From Dicaeum eximium (taxonomy: Eukaryota; Chordata; Aves; Passeriformes; Dicaeidae): 64,000 nt of DNA. The notes under the pieces are model-generated. The model made no database searches. It was given only the letters and a program-made list of their open reading frames with translations, and was not told the DNA's origin. Within the stretch, counting starts at the first letter, position 1, and each line of letters begins with the position of its first letter. The DNA lies in assembly GCA_013396995.1 (NCBI GenBank), contig VWZP01010162.1, positions 744,001-808,000 of the forward strand. The letters run 5' to 3'. The translations under genes and the position numbers were made by a program. Positions 38,829 to 52,560 of this stretch are shown in pieces.

Positions 38829-38872
38829 AACCTCCCTCCCTCCCTCCTTCTCCCCCTTCCTCTGTCCTTCAG
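38829..38872 (+). repeat. Pyrimidine-rich (CCCT)n tract
   Basis: Low-complexity C/T tract starting with repeated CCCT units and continuing as CTTCTCCCCCTTCC. It directly follows the inverted repeat at 38.7-38.8 kb. Confidence 0.75.
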
Positions 38873-41800
38873 TAACAATTTAGCTTACCTCCACATATAC
38901 CTTCTCACAACATTTGAATGTGTTATAAAAGCAAAAACATAGCTTATAGAATGTTCTGAGTGTTGTGCTAATTCTCTCTTCATTCTAGACAGGGAAATGT
39001 CCAATTCAGGGGAAATTTTTGATCAATAATAACATTGAAATTATGTTTTGCTGCTGGTCTACAGATAAGAGCTGGATGATCTTTGTTTCTAAACTGTCTG
39101 AATCCCAGTGAGGTGGATGTACTGCTATGCAAGTGCAAGACCACACTGATGTTCTGAAGAACTTGGTAGACTTTGTAATGGATAGGATCCTAGTCTAACG
39201 CATAACCAGTGAAAGATTGCATTGCAGATGTAACTCTTAATACGACTTCTCATGGGACTGGGACAAAAAGTGGGGTCCTACACAAGGACAGCTTCTGTTT
39301 TTCTGGGCTGCATGTTCAATTTGTGTACATTAGGATTAGGTGTTGAATTCTTGTTTCTCATCCTTTTACAAAGTGTTGAAAAACCTGTTTTAAGAGAATT
39401 GTCACGGAGATTGTACTCTTTCCTTTTTTGCAATCTTCATTTGAAAGGATAATCTTAGTGGGGTTCCAAGTCCTAGTGTTTTTTAACAATGCATGACAGC
39501 TGCAATCCTTCTGTTCTAGTAAGCATTTTCATTTAAATTTTGAGGAGAGAAATGCAACACTCAGACATGTTCCTTGGTGTCAAACTATAATAAAAACCTT
39601 TTGCTCTGTCTTCATAATCCTCTTACAAAAAGTAGTGTATGATAGCTCCCACCCAGCTGTGTGTTATTGGTCAGAAATGCGTGCTGGTGTTTCGGTGAGG
39701 AAGGATCTAGGGCTGCATCACAGTGCCAAGTTAAGGCCTACAGTGATGGATGTACTTGTGCTAATACATCTGATAGAAACATGAGACTTGTTTCAGAGGG
39801 GTCAGTGCAGTCAATGAAAATAAAAAATGCAGTCTCTGCAAATTTAGAAAGATTATGTCAGTCAGACTTCTGGTTTCCTGAAAATCATGATTAGGTTTGC
39901 CTTGCTCAAATGGTGCAATCGACAAATTTCTGATAAAATTGTATAAAGTTGCAGGTGTCAGCTTAACAGGTACAATATGTTGGATGATAAAGTCTGAAAA
40001 GGGAATCCAAGTTTCCTTAAGAATGTTTTGTTCTTTAATTCATAGAACAGCTTCACTTTTCAGTCCTGTTTATTGAGAACATATTTCACAAAGCTGCTTA
40101 GGTGATATCAGGGTTTTATGTTGAAATGTGAACATAGCTGCTGTATGGTGGCCTGATTTACTGAATGTCCATGAGGACAAGTAAAAACAACATCACATTT
40201 CATGGATTTTTTTCAGGGACTTTTTTTTTCCTGTGCGGTAATAAAATGATATACAGTGAAGCCACACACAGGATTGCAGAGTTGTGTCCTTTGTTATAAA
40301 GCCTAAAGGGTTCCTTTACTCCAGGGTGAAGATTTCTAGGTGGCTGAGGATATTGGTGCAGAATGATGTATTAATCTTTGCTCTTAAAATGGATTTCAAG
40401 AGCTCCATCATGGGAAAATCTGTTAACTGGCTGCTATCAGTGACAATTGTTTGTGTTTCCTCTGGGGCTCAGCTTTTGGCATTGTCATCCTAATCATATG
40501 GGTTAAATCTCTGAATTTATAGAAACCAATTTGTTCACTTGTGCCCTATTTTATCTTCTCTTCAAGTTCTTAAAACATTTCCAAATAAGGCTGAATTTAG
40601 CTTAGAAGGAGGCAAGTGTTTCTATTCTCATTTACACATGGACTAATTATGACATGAATAAGTTTCCTGATGTGTGTAAGGATGGCAGAAAATGTTTTGA
40701 CAGAAATAGGGAAAGATTGCATATAAACAGGAAAAGAACAGTTTCCATGTTACAGACACCTGAAATATTCATTTCTTTGGCTTTCTCTTGCAGAAAAGAG
40801 CAATATGTTAAAGAGAAAATATGGAGAAATGCATCACAAATGTCTTTTTTCCATTTGGCATCCAGAACGCCCATATGGTTCAATTGTTTTTTTTTACTTT
40901 TTAAAATTTACATTGGAAAAATAAGATACATTAGAAGGTAATAAATATTTCCATTATGTATTTCATTGTTAAAAAGTGTAATGATTGTGTGGGTTTTTCA
41001 AAAAGTATTTAACCCTTTCTATCACAAGAACTATGCAGATAAGTGCAGAGAAAGAAACACCAGAGAGCAAAGGAATATTTCTTTTATTTTTTCTTTATAT
41101 GCTTTCAGAGATAAGACATAAATTACAGTAAAGTTAACAAAGACCAAGACCCTTTGACATTAGACACAAGAGCCTTTTCTCTTTAATTTGGCATTCTAAT
41201 AATGCTTGGAATCCCTCTGTTCAAGCAAGTCAGTGGCAGATGCTTTATTGTGTCTCTTGTTTCTCCTCTGGGGCTGTACATTAGGTTAAAGTATCACAAA
41301 TAGCTGCTATTAAAGTGTGAGTCACAGTAGCTATAATTTTTCATGACAGCCAAAGAAAATGTGACACGTTTAGGAAACTCTGTCATTGATGCTAAGACTC
41401 AAATCTTCAGGCAAATGTTTAATGACATACTCAACATACTGTGCAAACTCTGCTATCTAACAAACAAAATGTTACTACCAGAGAACTGTAAATACTCGGA
41501 AATGTCACTAAACAATAAGAGCTCTTTTCTTCCTGATCACTGAAGGTAAGATAGAAATTGGACTAATACGTGAACTGGAAAAAAAGATATTTTTTATATC
41601 TTTTTATATATGTAATTATTTTTGTTTGGCTGCTGTAAATAGTCTGTTTTGGCATATCTACCATCTGTGGAGAGGTGCAGAAGCATGGCTTTCCTGTTTT
41701 GCTTTGATTTAAGCAGTTTTCTGGCAGTGAGCATCCAATTCAACCTTTTTTGCTCCTGTCTAAAGGGAAGTAGGAGTTAAGTAACACACACATGAACACA

Positions 41801-44800
41801 CCCTCTGAGACTGCAGGGCACAAAGCAAGAAGTCCTTTCTGCGAGCAGGGCTGTGCTACCCATAACATTCCTAGTGAGATTTCATGGGCTCATGGCTCAC
41901 CATCACTTATCTTCTTAAACTAGACACCATGTAGTTATTCAATCATTATGATTACTGTTAGAAATAGGGCTGTTTTAGGAGTACCCAAATCACAAATAAT
42001 GCATTGGGAAGACCTATATGACTTACACAAGTAGTGCAAAGTGCTACATTTTGATCTAAAAGTTATAGGACATATTTAATGCTCCAATGCAAGTTTATGG
42101 CCACTTAAAGTCACTTGGGAATATCAGCAGTGTGAAGGAGATTATTATTCTGTTTCATCCACAAAGACCAGCAAGGCTGTGAACAGTAGGAGTTCAGAAT
42201 ACACCTGGTCAGGGAGCTGGGCTATAATGCTGTAAATGGCTGTGGAAAATACCCACTTGGCTTCCCTCTGTTTCCTGTGGGGAGCAATTGATTTTGCCTT
42301 TCACTGGAGAGTGAGAGTGTCTGGTGAGGAAGTAGACATGGGCTTTCAAACTGTTCAAATGTATGATGGGTCTTAATCATGGTATTATGACAGGTTAAGG
42401 GTTTAAGCCTGCACAGCTTGGAGATGATGAAGCTGCCTGGGGATTAGAACTCACTGCAGCATATTAGCACCTAAATCAGGGTTATTAGATGTTGGACCAG
42501 GAGAAAACTGAACAAAAAAAGCATGAGCAGAATGCCCTGTAGTTTAAAGCAAAGGAAACAGTTTCATACATTTCTGTTCTCGGAGGTTGAGGATTGCTGA
42601 TTGATTTCTTCATCTCCAGAGAAAGGGATAAGGGGTTTCCATGTTTTAATTTAGAGGGGAATAATAGCACCTGTGCAGAATTCTCTCCTTAAGGCTGTGT
42701 CTACAGTTCCTGTGACAGGGAGCACAGCAGCTGTAGGACTCACTGCAGTTCTCTTACAAACACTCTCAGGGGAAAGCAAGGGCCTTCACAGCAATAGTCA
42801 GGGCTGGGATGAAGCGCATGGTGTTTCCACCAGGTCAAAGTGGGCTGCTACAGCAGACACTGCTTAGACAGTTGTCAGCTTTGCTGTGTTTTTAGGGAGC
42901 ACAGCTGAGCTGTTAAGCCCCCCAAAAGCTGTATGAGCTGAGATCTGTGTGTGAGGTTGGGCTCTCACACAAAGCACAGCATGGGGGGCTCTTCCTGGTA
43001 CAAGTTTCTCAGCCTACCTGGGTTCCTTCCTGGGCTTTGTATCCTCAGTGTCAGAGTTGCTTCAGTGCAAGGGGTGCTGTTTACCAAAGGGCAAATTTAT
43101 AGCAGATAACAACTGTGATATTATTCAGCATGGTTTTAACAGCAGGTCCTGTGGTGACCTCTTGCACACTGTGGATATCTATTTCCAGATAAGTGTTTTG
43201 GGAAATTAATCCCCTGTGAGCTCTATGTAGCTCACACAAAGACATGTGAGGTCCAGAGGAAGACAGTGTTTAGGATTCACCTGTCTCCTCAGAATTTGCT
43301 GTTTACTCATTTTACAGCATGTTTTCCTGAGCACTGTAGCCCTGGATAAGTAGATGTACACTTTTTCTCTTGGCCAGGGAGAGCACATCAGGCAGCCTCA
43401 TCACTGGATGGAGTATTTGATTTCAGTCTGGACTGTAATATGTATATTATTTCAATACTGGCTGTAAAAGAAGCTGAGAAGAGAACAATTTCAGGCTGAG
43501 CATGACTGCTTCAAGGAGATAACAAATGACTTTTGCAGTGGTAGTTTGAAGACAGTGTAGAAAGGGGAGGGGAGGAAGAAGAAGGCATTTCATCTTCTCT
43601 GCATTAGTATCGTGACAACTAGGAAGAAGGATGAAGGTACTGACCATCTTCAAATAAATGCAGAATTCAGGCTTAGGCCTTTTGCCATATTCATATGGCA
43701 GGAAAGGCATCAGTGAGTAATTGCTTAATCACAGGAATTTGCTTTTTGGCAGAAGAAGAAGCTTGAACCTGTAGATCTGAGGCTGGGCAACCACTTTTAC
43801 ATGGTAAGTGGGGTTGGGACTTATGAATATTTTCCTAAGTAATTCTACATTATCTGCATGTGAAAGTGTCATGAGGGTGCAGTCATGAATGATGTGTCCC
43901 AAATTGGATTGGAGAGGCTAATCTTACCCTTTGCTAAAATCTAAAAAGTTTAGGAATCTAAGAGAAAAAGTGGATAGTAGAGGCTATTCAGAGCAATAGG
44001 CATGTCTTGAAGGCTGTAGCAATTATTCAAAGCAACCATCAGTACATCATTTTCAATTATTTTAAGAAAATGCAAACTGTCCCAAAGCCCCTCCTAAAAT
44101 ATTTGGTGATTCCTTATGCCAGCACACTTGTACAGAGGTGCACTTCTGGTACTAATGATGTCTTTGCAAGCAGCCAGAGAGGAGCACTGGGACCCCAGGA
44201 GGTCCCAGAGGCCCAGTGTTGTGCTGCAAACAAAGTAGAGCAGAGGAAGATTGGCAGACATTAGAGAATTACTGTCTGAGCTAACATCAATGGAAGCTTT
44301 GATGCAAGCCTCTTTCAGGGAATTACAATAAAAGGTAGAGTGACTGAAGTCGAGGCAGGCTTAAACAGGCATTCAGATACAGTTACTGATAGAGATAAGA
44401 CACTTCAGGATCTTGAAAGTAAAGGCCTGAAAAATAGATAATGTGGAGAATTGAGGAAGAAGAAATAACACTGGGTTGAAAGAAATCCCAGACCTGACTG
44501 ACATAAAGAAGGAGGAACTCTTCAAAAAAGTGTTAAATTCCTGCAAAAGGAATTTTGGAGCAAGAGAGAGATTCTGGATATGTGTAGGTGGGGTACCTCA
44601 TACACATTGTAGAGAACTATGGGCTTTTGCTCAAGTAGCCCTGGCTTTTGCACTATGCTGTATACCAGACCATACCAGTGAAAAGATAACACTTAACAGG
44701 AATGATTAAACTGTGAAAAATGATAATCCCACTTAGATTCTATGATAAATGAGCACAAAGTTCAGCAGAGTAAGAGGAGAAGTATTGATTAGAGCAATAG

Positions 44801-47800
44801 GATGCCCAGGAGTGAAGAGAGGACACTAAATAAGCCTAGCATTCAGCTCGTGGGGACTTAAGTGACACAAAGTGCCAAGACACTGGACTTGAAGTTTCCC
44901 ATGGAAGGTAAGGGAGCTGAGTGTCATGCTGCAGTAGTGGGCCATGAGTTCCCTATCTCTGTTTTACCTGGGAGCCTGCAGCCAGCTCTTCAGGACAGAG
45001 ACACCTTCATTCTTTTTAATAGCACCAAGAATGGCTCATTTCTTCCTGCAAAAGTATAACGTCTGAGAGTAGTGAAAGAAGAAGAGATCATGTCCTACCA
45101 TATCTGCCCACAAATGAGGAGCCCTGAGGTATTTCTACCTCACTTTTCCCAACCCAGAAGCACCATTCCCAGCACTGCTTTTCAATTTTCTATTAAAAAG
45201 TCATGGTCCCAGGAGCAGTGATTAAAATGTTAGCCCCTTCACTCCTGAATAAGTGCAGGTAATTTTAGGATACAGGTGTGTTCTTTCTTTGTCCTTTTCT
45301 CTGGCCCAATAAATCCTGAGATTTGAAGGAGATCTGAATCCCCTTGGACAGAAGGAAAAGTTGTGCATGTTTTCCTTCTCCTATGAGAGTGTGATAGCCA
45401 TTAGGTCAATACACACTAAGCTCTCCTATTGCATTTCTGATAGAAAAGAAGGAACTTTGGAACTTCTCTCTTTTATGAAACATGTAATTCTGTTGCTGTG
45501 TTTCAGGCATTGTCTGAGAATATCTGCTTTTAAGGGTCTGGGCAGTGAGACGTCTGGCTTATATGCCAATAATAATTTACACCAATGCAAATAATTTAAA
45601 AATACTTTAGTTAACCCAAGATATACTTGCACAGAGACTACTAGAATTGCAGTTTTGTGTTGTTTTCAGTAAGTTCTTCCTAGGTTTAGGAAGATTTTTG
45701 GATTTTACCAGCTTAAAATCCTTCCTTGGTCCTAACGGTTCCACTACCACTCCCAGTCTTCAGCAAAAGTGAAGAAATTGCCATTTCCTACACTTAGAGG
45801 AGTATTTTGATGGGTGTTAAACAGGGTATACCATAGAAGTGTAAGCACAACATGTATTTAATTTCGAAGTTGTTATTCCTATCTAGGCAAAACTGATGGA
45901 TAAAGGAGTTTTAAAAGCTCAGACTGTGCACTGAGATTAACAGCTGATATTGAAATAGTTCAGACCCTGGATGAAAAACAGTTAGGAAAGTTTAACAGAA
46001 ATAAATGTGAAGGAATAAGTGAGGAAATGGTAGATGGCTAAAAAGAGCAGGACCAAAAGCCTTGCAGAAGCATTAAACAGAGTAAAGGGGTTGACTTGCA
46101 GCTCTGTTAAGTTTCCTGGCATCCCAGCAAATTTCAAAATCAATAGAAGCCTATCTTTACCTGACTTGAAACCTAACAAAGACAAATTTGATTTTGCCTC
46201 TCATAGCCCTGTCTACTTGTTCTATATTGATGTTGAGATATTCACCAAGGCACTGGGTAATAGGCTGGACTCTGTGCCTGATTTGTTAGTGGAAAGCAGA
46301 GAAACTGTTACCAAGGGCATTAATTAGTAGGTAATATATGAAGAGGTGCAATTGTATGAAAGGTATGCCGTGGTCCAGTGATGTAAAGGAAGTCTTAAAA
46401 GGACCCAAATTAAGTGATTTAGAGAGGAGTCTTGGATTGCATGGATAATGGGAAAGCATCACAAATATTAGATCAATAGGCATTGCATTTTAATATAATT
46501 CCATTATAAAGTTCCTTTGGCTAGAGTCAAAGTTAACCACAATTCTCTGTGTTTTCAGCATATACTTCTTTTCTGTGATAGTCTTGTCACTTTTGCAGAA
46601 GTTAGCACAAAAATTCCATCTTGCAGGTGCAATATATAGCAGGTTTGGAGAAATGAAGTTACGCAGAATATAAATGACATTTTAATGATGACTGCTGACC
46701 CATTTCCTTGCAGGCCACTGTAATGACAGAAATTAGGAAAGAATTAATGAAGTTTATAGAAAATCCAGGGCTTAGTCCATTAAGCCAAACTTCTAGCATT
46801 AGTACTTCAAACAAATCAGGCTACTCACAAATCATTACATGACAAATGTGACTCAGTGAGAAAAATCTTAATCAGCTCCTAAAAAGTTTCTAGTATCTGC
46901 CTCCTGGGAAAAAGATATGATGTAAATAACATTTCTATATCAGAAAAAAAGTGGAAAAGATTTAATACAAAGGAACAAGCCAATAATACTGTGAACTGCT
47001 AGAAAGAAATAAATGAATCTTCTCACCATGGGTATTATTTCAGACATTTCCACTGTCTCTCCTTATTCTCTTGGAGAGGACTTGTAGTCCTCCATTTTAG
47101 CTATCATTTAAGCAGAGGAGCATGGCATCTTCAAGTCAAGCATTTAATGTAGAGCAGAACTTAGAAGAAGAACAAAAGGTATTTGGAGCATTAATCCTCA
47201 CCAACTGTGAGTGCAGCTGGATCATAACACATCCCTGTGGCAAAGACCCCAATACCAGACAGCCCAGGCAATTTATACATCTGTTCCTATATCAGCTAAT
47301 ACTTCAACAGAATAAGAGTGTTAGAAGGCAGTCTTAAACATGATAGTCCTTTTTTCTATTTATGTCATCGATGCCAGTTAAGAGTAGTAAGTAAGGATGT
47401 AGCTGGGCTCTAAACATCTCCTCAGTGAGTCCTGGAGAGCAGGCCAAAAAACAGAATGGAAATGTTTGGACTATTTTGCATGTAATCGATAAAATCGAGA
47501 CCAGAACAAAACAACAAAGAAGACAAATATTTAGGATTCTGTAAAAAGAGGAATATGTTCCAAGCAGGAACACCACCATACCTCCAAAATGCAACATGCT
47601 CTTCTGCACCCTCAGAGGCAGATGGGCACAAAGCCAAGCTGTCCATGCAGCACCTCTGAAGATAGCATGTCTCACGTCTGCAGTCTGACCCAGTGAGCTC
47701 ATGAGCTCACCAGTTATCAGGACTCACAAAACCAAGCAGAAAAGCCAGTAGCATTGCCTTGGATTAAGGGCTCTCTCTGGACACCACTGTTCCTATTGTC

Positions 47801-49440
47801 ATGTGTAGTTTGGAGCCATAGATCTCACATGGCTCCAGAAACATTTTAGTGGGGAGAGTACACAGCCCTGTGTGCTTCACACATGCCAGTCCTTTCCCTT
47901 GTCTTAATGAACTGAATATTTATTGTTCCCATCTGCATGATGGGAAGAGGAGAGCTGAATCACAAGAGGCATTTAACTTCATCTGGCAGCAAGGGTGGTG
48001 GGCTGCTGGCTTCAGCTACAAAGATATTTGACGTGGACTGAAAAGAAAGAACCTCACAGTTCTGTGACAGGAGTCAGCCACCAAGTGCTGCTACACCAGA
48101 GAGGACAGTATTTCTTCCTCCCTTCCATCCTGAGGCTGCCACCAGCCTGATGACAGGAGCAGTGACTTTGGGACAGCTGTTGAGGTGGGAACCCCAGTCC
48201 CCTAGGCAAAAGCACTGGCTTGCCCTGGGAGTCAGAAGATGCCTTAATCCATCTCTGTCCTTGTGCCACTGTAAGGGAAAGCGCCACCTTTGAGACACTC
48301 TCTTCAGTTTTTCCTCTTAACTACCTGAGACATATCCTTCCGTCCTAAAATTGAGGCTATGCAACATTTACAGTCCCCATGTGGATCTGACTGCAAAACT
48401 GTTGCTTTCTGGACAGTGAAATTCTTCCAAATCTTTAGCACAAGTACAAGCAGCTCAGCATTGTTTTCCCATTTTCAGACAGGCTGAAGTTGCACTTCTT
48501 TTATACTTATAATAATTTAAGATATTAACCAAATAAGCTTTTTACTGGCTTGTCTTTAAAGCCAAAGCATTCACAGCAAGTTCTGAATCCTCTCTCAAAT
48601 CATTTCCCAGGGCTTCCTTCATGCTCCAAATCTCAAATTATCTTCTAGCCAGCATTGAGCCTGATAATTATTTTGCTCTCAGCTCTTCATTTCCCTTACA
48701 TTTTAGAAGCAGTGCAGAAATGCAGGTGCAGGGTAAAACAAGCTTAATTTACTGTGGCAAATAGTGCAAGGGATTTCTTTCATGGATTATTCATTTTATA
48801 AATGTATTATTGCATTTGAACGCAATAATAATCTCATTCTTTGAAATTCACCTGAAGCTGCAGTATTTGCAGTTTGCTGTGTTAGAAAGTCGAGAATCCA
48901 GGGCACTTACTGCATAATTTAAGCCTCTTTGTCACAGATTGGACAGGTTCTTACCCATTGGAATTATGGGGAAACAGACAATTAGCAAGATATATGGCAG
49001 CTTCAAGGTGGTTACTGGATGGGAGCTAACTTCCAGCAGACACTAAGGAGAGGGGCAGTGAAAACCTAATTAGTATTCAAAATACTTTAACCAAGGGATG
49101 TCACAGACAGTCTGGGCAAGAAGGGGATACTTATTCTTCCATCTAACTGTATAGCTACATAAAATACCCATGTAAATGATAATAGGCTATATTCCACACA
49201 AAAGAAGACAGCCATTGAATAAAGAAGACACTTAATTGCATCTTTCAGTGTTGGAGAATATCTCTTTAACTTATCTGCATCTCAGAAGCCTGTTTTGGGG
49301 ACTGAAATTATGATGAGTTAAGGGGTCAGTTTTATTCATATCAAAGCCAGAAAACACCTGACAATTAAATTTTATCCATACATGGATACAGGAGAAAGGT
49401 CATGGTTAAAGTGATAGTTAATGCAACGTGGCAATTGAGG
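38873..49440. other. Gene-free unique sequence
   Basis: No recognisable gene. Sub-regions 43,900-44,760 and 45,950-46,960 are purine-rich on the + strand with broken frames, a texture like very old LINE sequence, but I could not match any block to a family. The 97-codon frame at 46,034-46,327 and the 122-codon frame at 47,334-47,702 (-) have no known motif. An AT hairpin lies at 41,581-41,605. Confidence 0.45.
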
Positions 49441-49454
49441 CAATATCTACAGAT

Positions 49455-49622
49455 AACAAAAGAAGGATTTTTCACTGTGAGGATAAACAGCCACTGGAAT
49501 AATCTCCCCAGGGAAGTGATAGATTCAGCTGGACAGACTGTTAGGCCATCTTGACCAGACTGTGTTTTTTGCCAAGAAATGTTGCACCAGATGAGGTCCC
49601 CTCCAAGCTGGTATTCTATGAA
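49455..49622 (+). mobile_element. CR1-type LINE 3' end fragment
   Basis: Plus-strand translation from 49,468 gives FFTVRINSHWNNLPREVIDS, the C-terminal block of CR1 ORF2 (commonly HWNRLPREVVES). After about 70 poorly matching bases the sequence ends with CAGATGAGGTCCCCTCCAAG and ATTCTATGA, the CR1 3' tail. The tail has one octamer-like unit left. The opposite-strand 96-codon frame is its antisense. The element is non-coding and more diverged than the copy at 63.3 kb. Confidence 0.85.
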
Positions 49623-49624
49623 AG

Positions 49625-50975
49625 ACCATGCTTGCTCTCCACTTGCTGTAATCAAGGTCCAGGATCCATGAAGAGCTGCTAAAACAACAAAGGCTGAATG
49701 GTCTTCACTGTCTTGCTTCTACAGGAATGCTTCCAAATGAAACTGTTTCTATCAACAGGCAACACTTAAAAATGCAGGACCATATTAAATCCAAAATTAT
49801 AGCCAGATGAATATCAGTGTGGCGTATTTTTTTCAAGCAGTGGGGCTATAGGGGAAAAATGAACGGGCTATGTTCCCATACCACTGCCAGTACTGTCACA
49901 TACTAATCTTAACTTTCATGTTATAATTTGTTTACTCAACATCATCAAAATTCTGATTTAGATTTAGTAATGTAATTTTGGACTTCAAGATCATCATGTT
50001 CCCCTGCTTTAGGCCAAAGATAAAGAACATTTGGTTCCAAATCACTAATAGCTTTTGCTCAAAGGTCTGGCATAAAACAAATAAATATGCCAGAATGGCA
50101 TTTATTTCCTGCTTATATGCAACAAATAAAGCCTCACTTGTTTAAAAGGAAATTTCATATTATTTTGACATTAAAAAATCTTCTAAAGCTTTCTTGTGAA
50201 GCTACACACAGTGACCTCAGGTAAAGGTAGACCAACCATAGATAATTGAGTTCACAGATCTTGAAATAGATAAGACCTCCCAATTTTAAAATGTTCTTAG
50301 GTTAATTGTGTTATTTACTCATTAGGAGTACTTTGTATTTAAGAGATCACCATTCTGTGTGCACACAAGCTCATGGGAACAATGAAGCTCCCCCCTTCTG
50401 CTTACCCAACACCCCAGAGAAGCAGCTCTGCACCCCACTGCCCTCTCAGGAGCAGGGCTGGGTAGGGAATGAGGGCAGAGGAGAGGGCACTGCTGCAGTG
50501 GCATTGCTTGTGCCTCTGTCTACACCACAGCTTTGCCATCACTGTCCACAATTAATGTAATAATTTGAATCCTACACCTGCGAGGGAATTTTTTTTATAG
50601 AAGGACTACACGGCACAACCAAGAGAGCATTAAATCAAAGCAGCATGAGGAAGGCTGGTAGGTGATAGAGACTCCTAACATGGGGACATGGACTCCAAGG
50701 GTTTCCTTCTATCAGTTGTACAAGATCACTAAAGTTACTAAAACCCCCAAATTTAAAATATTCTAATTCAGAAGACATTGCAAAGAGTAGGGCAATCTGC
50801 ATCACACAGATCAGGTATTTTTGAAGCAGTCAAAAGACAGCAGAGTCAACTAGGAAAAAAATATCATTGTAAAACTCAATTTAGATTTCTTCAAGAAGGT
50901 TTGTTATATGGCAAGATAGATATGAGTTCACAGTCAAGAGAGAAGAAACTTTGTCCCTAGATGCTTTTTTTTTGC
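49625..50975. other. Gene-free sequence, unidentified
   Basis: No recognisable feature. The last part (50,760-50,960) may belong to the upstream end of the old LINE that follows, but no conserved block can be placed. Confidence 0.45.
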
Positions 50976-50984
50976 AGTAGTGAA

Positions 50985-51800
50985 TTGAAAGAAGCTACCA
51001 CAAATGGGAGAAATCCAACAGAACGAAACAAAAGAAAAAAGAAAGAAACATAATAACCAATATATTTTGTGAAGTGAACATAATTGATAAGAGAGGCTAA
51101 TAACATCATGTCTCTGGGCAATATATAATGAGGAGCTTTTTAAAAGTAGAGTAGGAACAAATGAAATTCCAGCAATAATACAAGTGCATAGCTAGAAATG
51201 ACAATGCCATTAATAATGAGACAGGAAATGCAGGAGCATACAATAAATAAATCCCTTTTCTGTTTTTGAAATTAAACTAGAGGAAGGTCTTCTTTCATGT
51301 GAAGATGAAGTACTCAGTTAAGAGCTGAGAAAGATATTTTAAAAAACCAACCCTTGTATGGGTGATAATTTCTTCAAATCAGCAGGCCTGAGTAACTTAG
51401 ACCTTAAAACTCCAGCAAACTGATATTAAAAGAGCTGTGAGATTATCCAGGTGTCTCTAGCACAGGTTTAGGTAATCAGACCTAGAAAAATAGTACTAAA
51501 CCAAGACAGGATTCAGTTAATTATGACAACAAATATGATTTTCTAATAATCTCAACTACATGTGTGGGAATAATTAATTTTGTTGGTCTGGTTAAGCAGG
51601 CTTTTGTAAGGCATTTGTCTTATTACTGCCTGCCACAATTAATGCCACCACACAACATCAATGAAGTGTGCATTAAGTGGATTAAAGTCATGCTAATAGA
51701 CAGACCTGTCTAACTTGGCACCAATAATCATCTGTGAATGTAGATGTTATACAGAATGTTTTGTCATTCATTAGCACAGAAGTAAACAAAAAATGCCACC
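50985..51800 (+). mobile_element. Ancient CR1/L3-type LINE fragment, RT region
   Basis: Decayed reverse transcriptase sequence on the + strand. At 51,370-51,420 FFKSAGLSNLDLKTPAN corresponds to the RT block usually written SAGPDNIHPRVLKELA. At 51,591-51,710 the translation runs KQAFVRHLSYYCLP and then NINEVCIKWIKVMLIDRPV, matching the KAFDKVPH...INEKVLKWI..WLTDR region that holds the first catalytic aspartate; that D is now V. The part before 51,240 (A-rich, with short blocks resembling the linker before RT) is assigned with less certainty. Frames are broken, so no protein is made. It is in the same orientation and of the same apparent age class as the relic at 3.4-5.7 kb, but covers an earlier part of ORF2 better. 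Confidence 0.65.
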
Positions 51801-51804
51801 ACTG

Positions 51805-52550
51805 ACAAAATGTTGACTAACATAATGATTGGGTTGACCATCCCCAAAACAAACTGAGGTGTAATACAGAAAATATGAAACTATGAACAAAATACGAAAG
51901 CCAGACTTAAAGACAGTTAGAGGTACCTCAATAACTGTGACTAAGTTTTTTAATTTACAGTCTCCTTGGTTTTCTCATGTGCCTATCCCAAAGCACTGCC
52001 CAGAATATATCATCCTCCATGCCAAGAAACAAACAAATTGTAAAAATGTTCACTGTGTGCCCTCTGCTCCCCTTTCCAGGTTAGACAAAACAAAAACCAA
52101 AAAGGAAGCAGCCTTTTCTTTCTGGAGGATGTCTGATGTGGGAAGGTAGGGTGCTGCTCTTTAAACCATTACCAGGATTCATTCCATCAATCAAGATAAG
52201 AGATGCAGGTACCCTGTCTTCAAATAGGAAGACTCAATTCTATAATTTCTCATATAGTTTCTTTGGCACCACTTTAACACCAGCAAGCCAATGTGGGATA
52301 TGTAAAAGGTATATTTAAACTCTATTGATTAAACTATCACAACATTTGGTGAAGACTGCAAAAATTCCGGGGTCAGAAAGGCAGGATAGCTGCATTGTGG
52401 GGGGGCTCCTTTGCTAACCTGATTGGTGGGAAGTGCAAGCTATGACAAGCCACTGGGAAAAATGGATGGGCAGTACAGATCAAGAACTGAAGCCCAGGAC
52501 TGGCACATAGCACATCTTGAACAAACTTGGGGATTTTATCTTTCTCCCTT
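51805..52550. other. Gene-free sequence, unidentified
   Basis: No recognisable feature. Short frames at 51,883-52,149 and 52,136-52,318 overlap each other and have no known motif. Confidence 0.5.
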
Positions 52551-52560
52551 GCTCTCACAA

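Noticed and set aside
44730..44746. GATTCTATGATAAA resembling a CR1 tail on the + strand
   Set aside because: The sequence before it shows no CR1 3' block, so the short match may be chance.
46034..46327. 97-codon + strand frame
   Set aside because: No recognised domain; flanking sequence is broken in all frames.
47334..47702. 122-codon minus-strand frame with a hydrophobic middle
   Set aside because: No recognised domain, and a second minus-strand frame overlaps it; probably chance.
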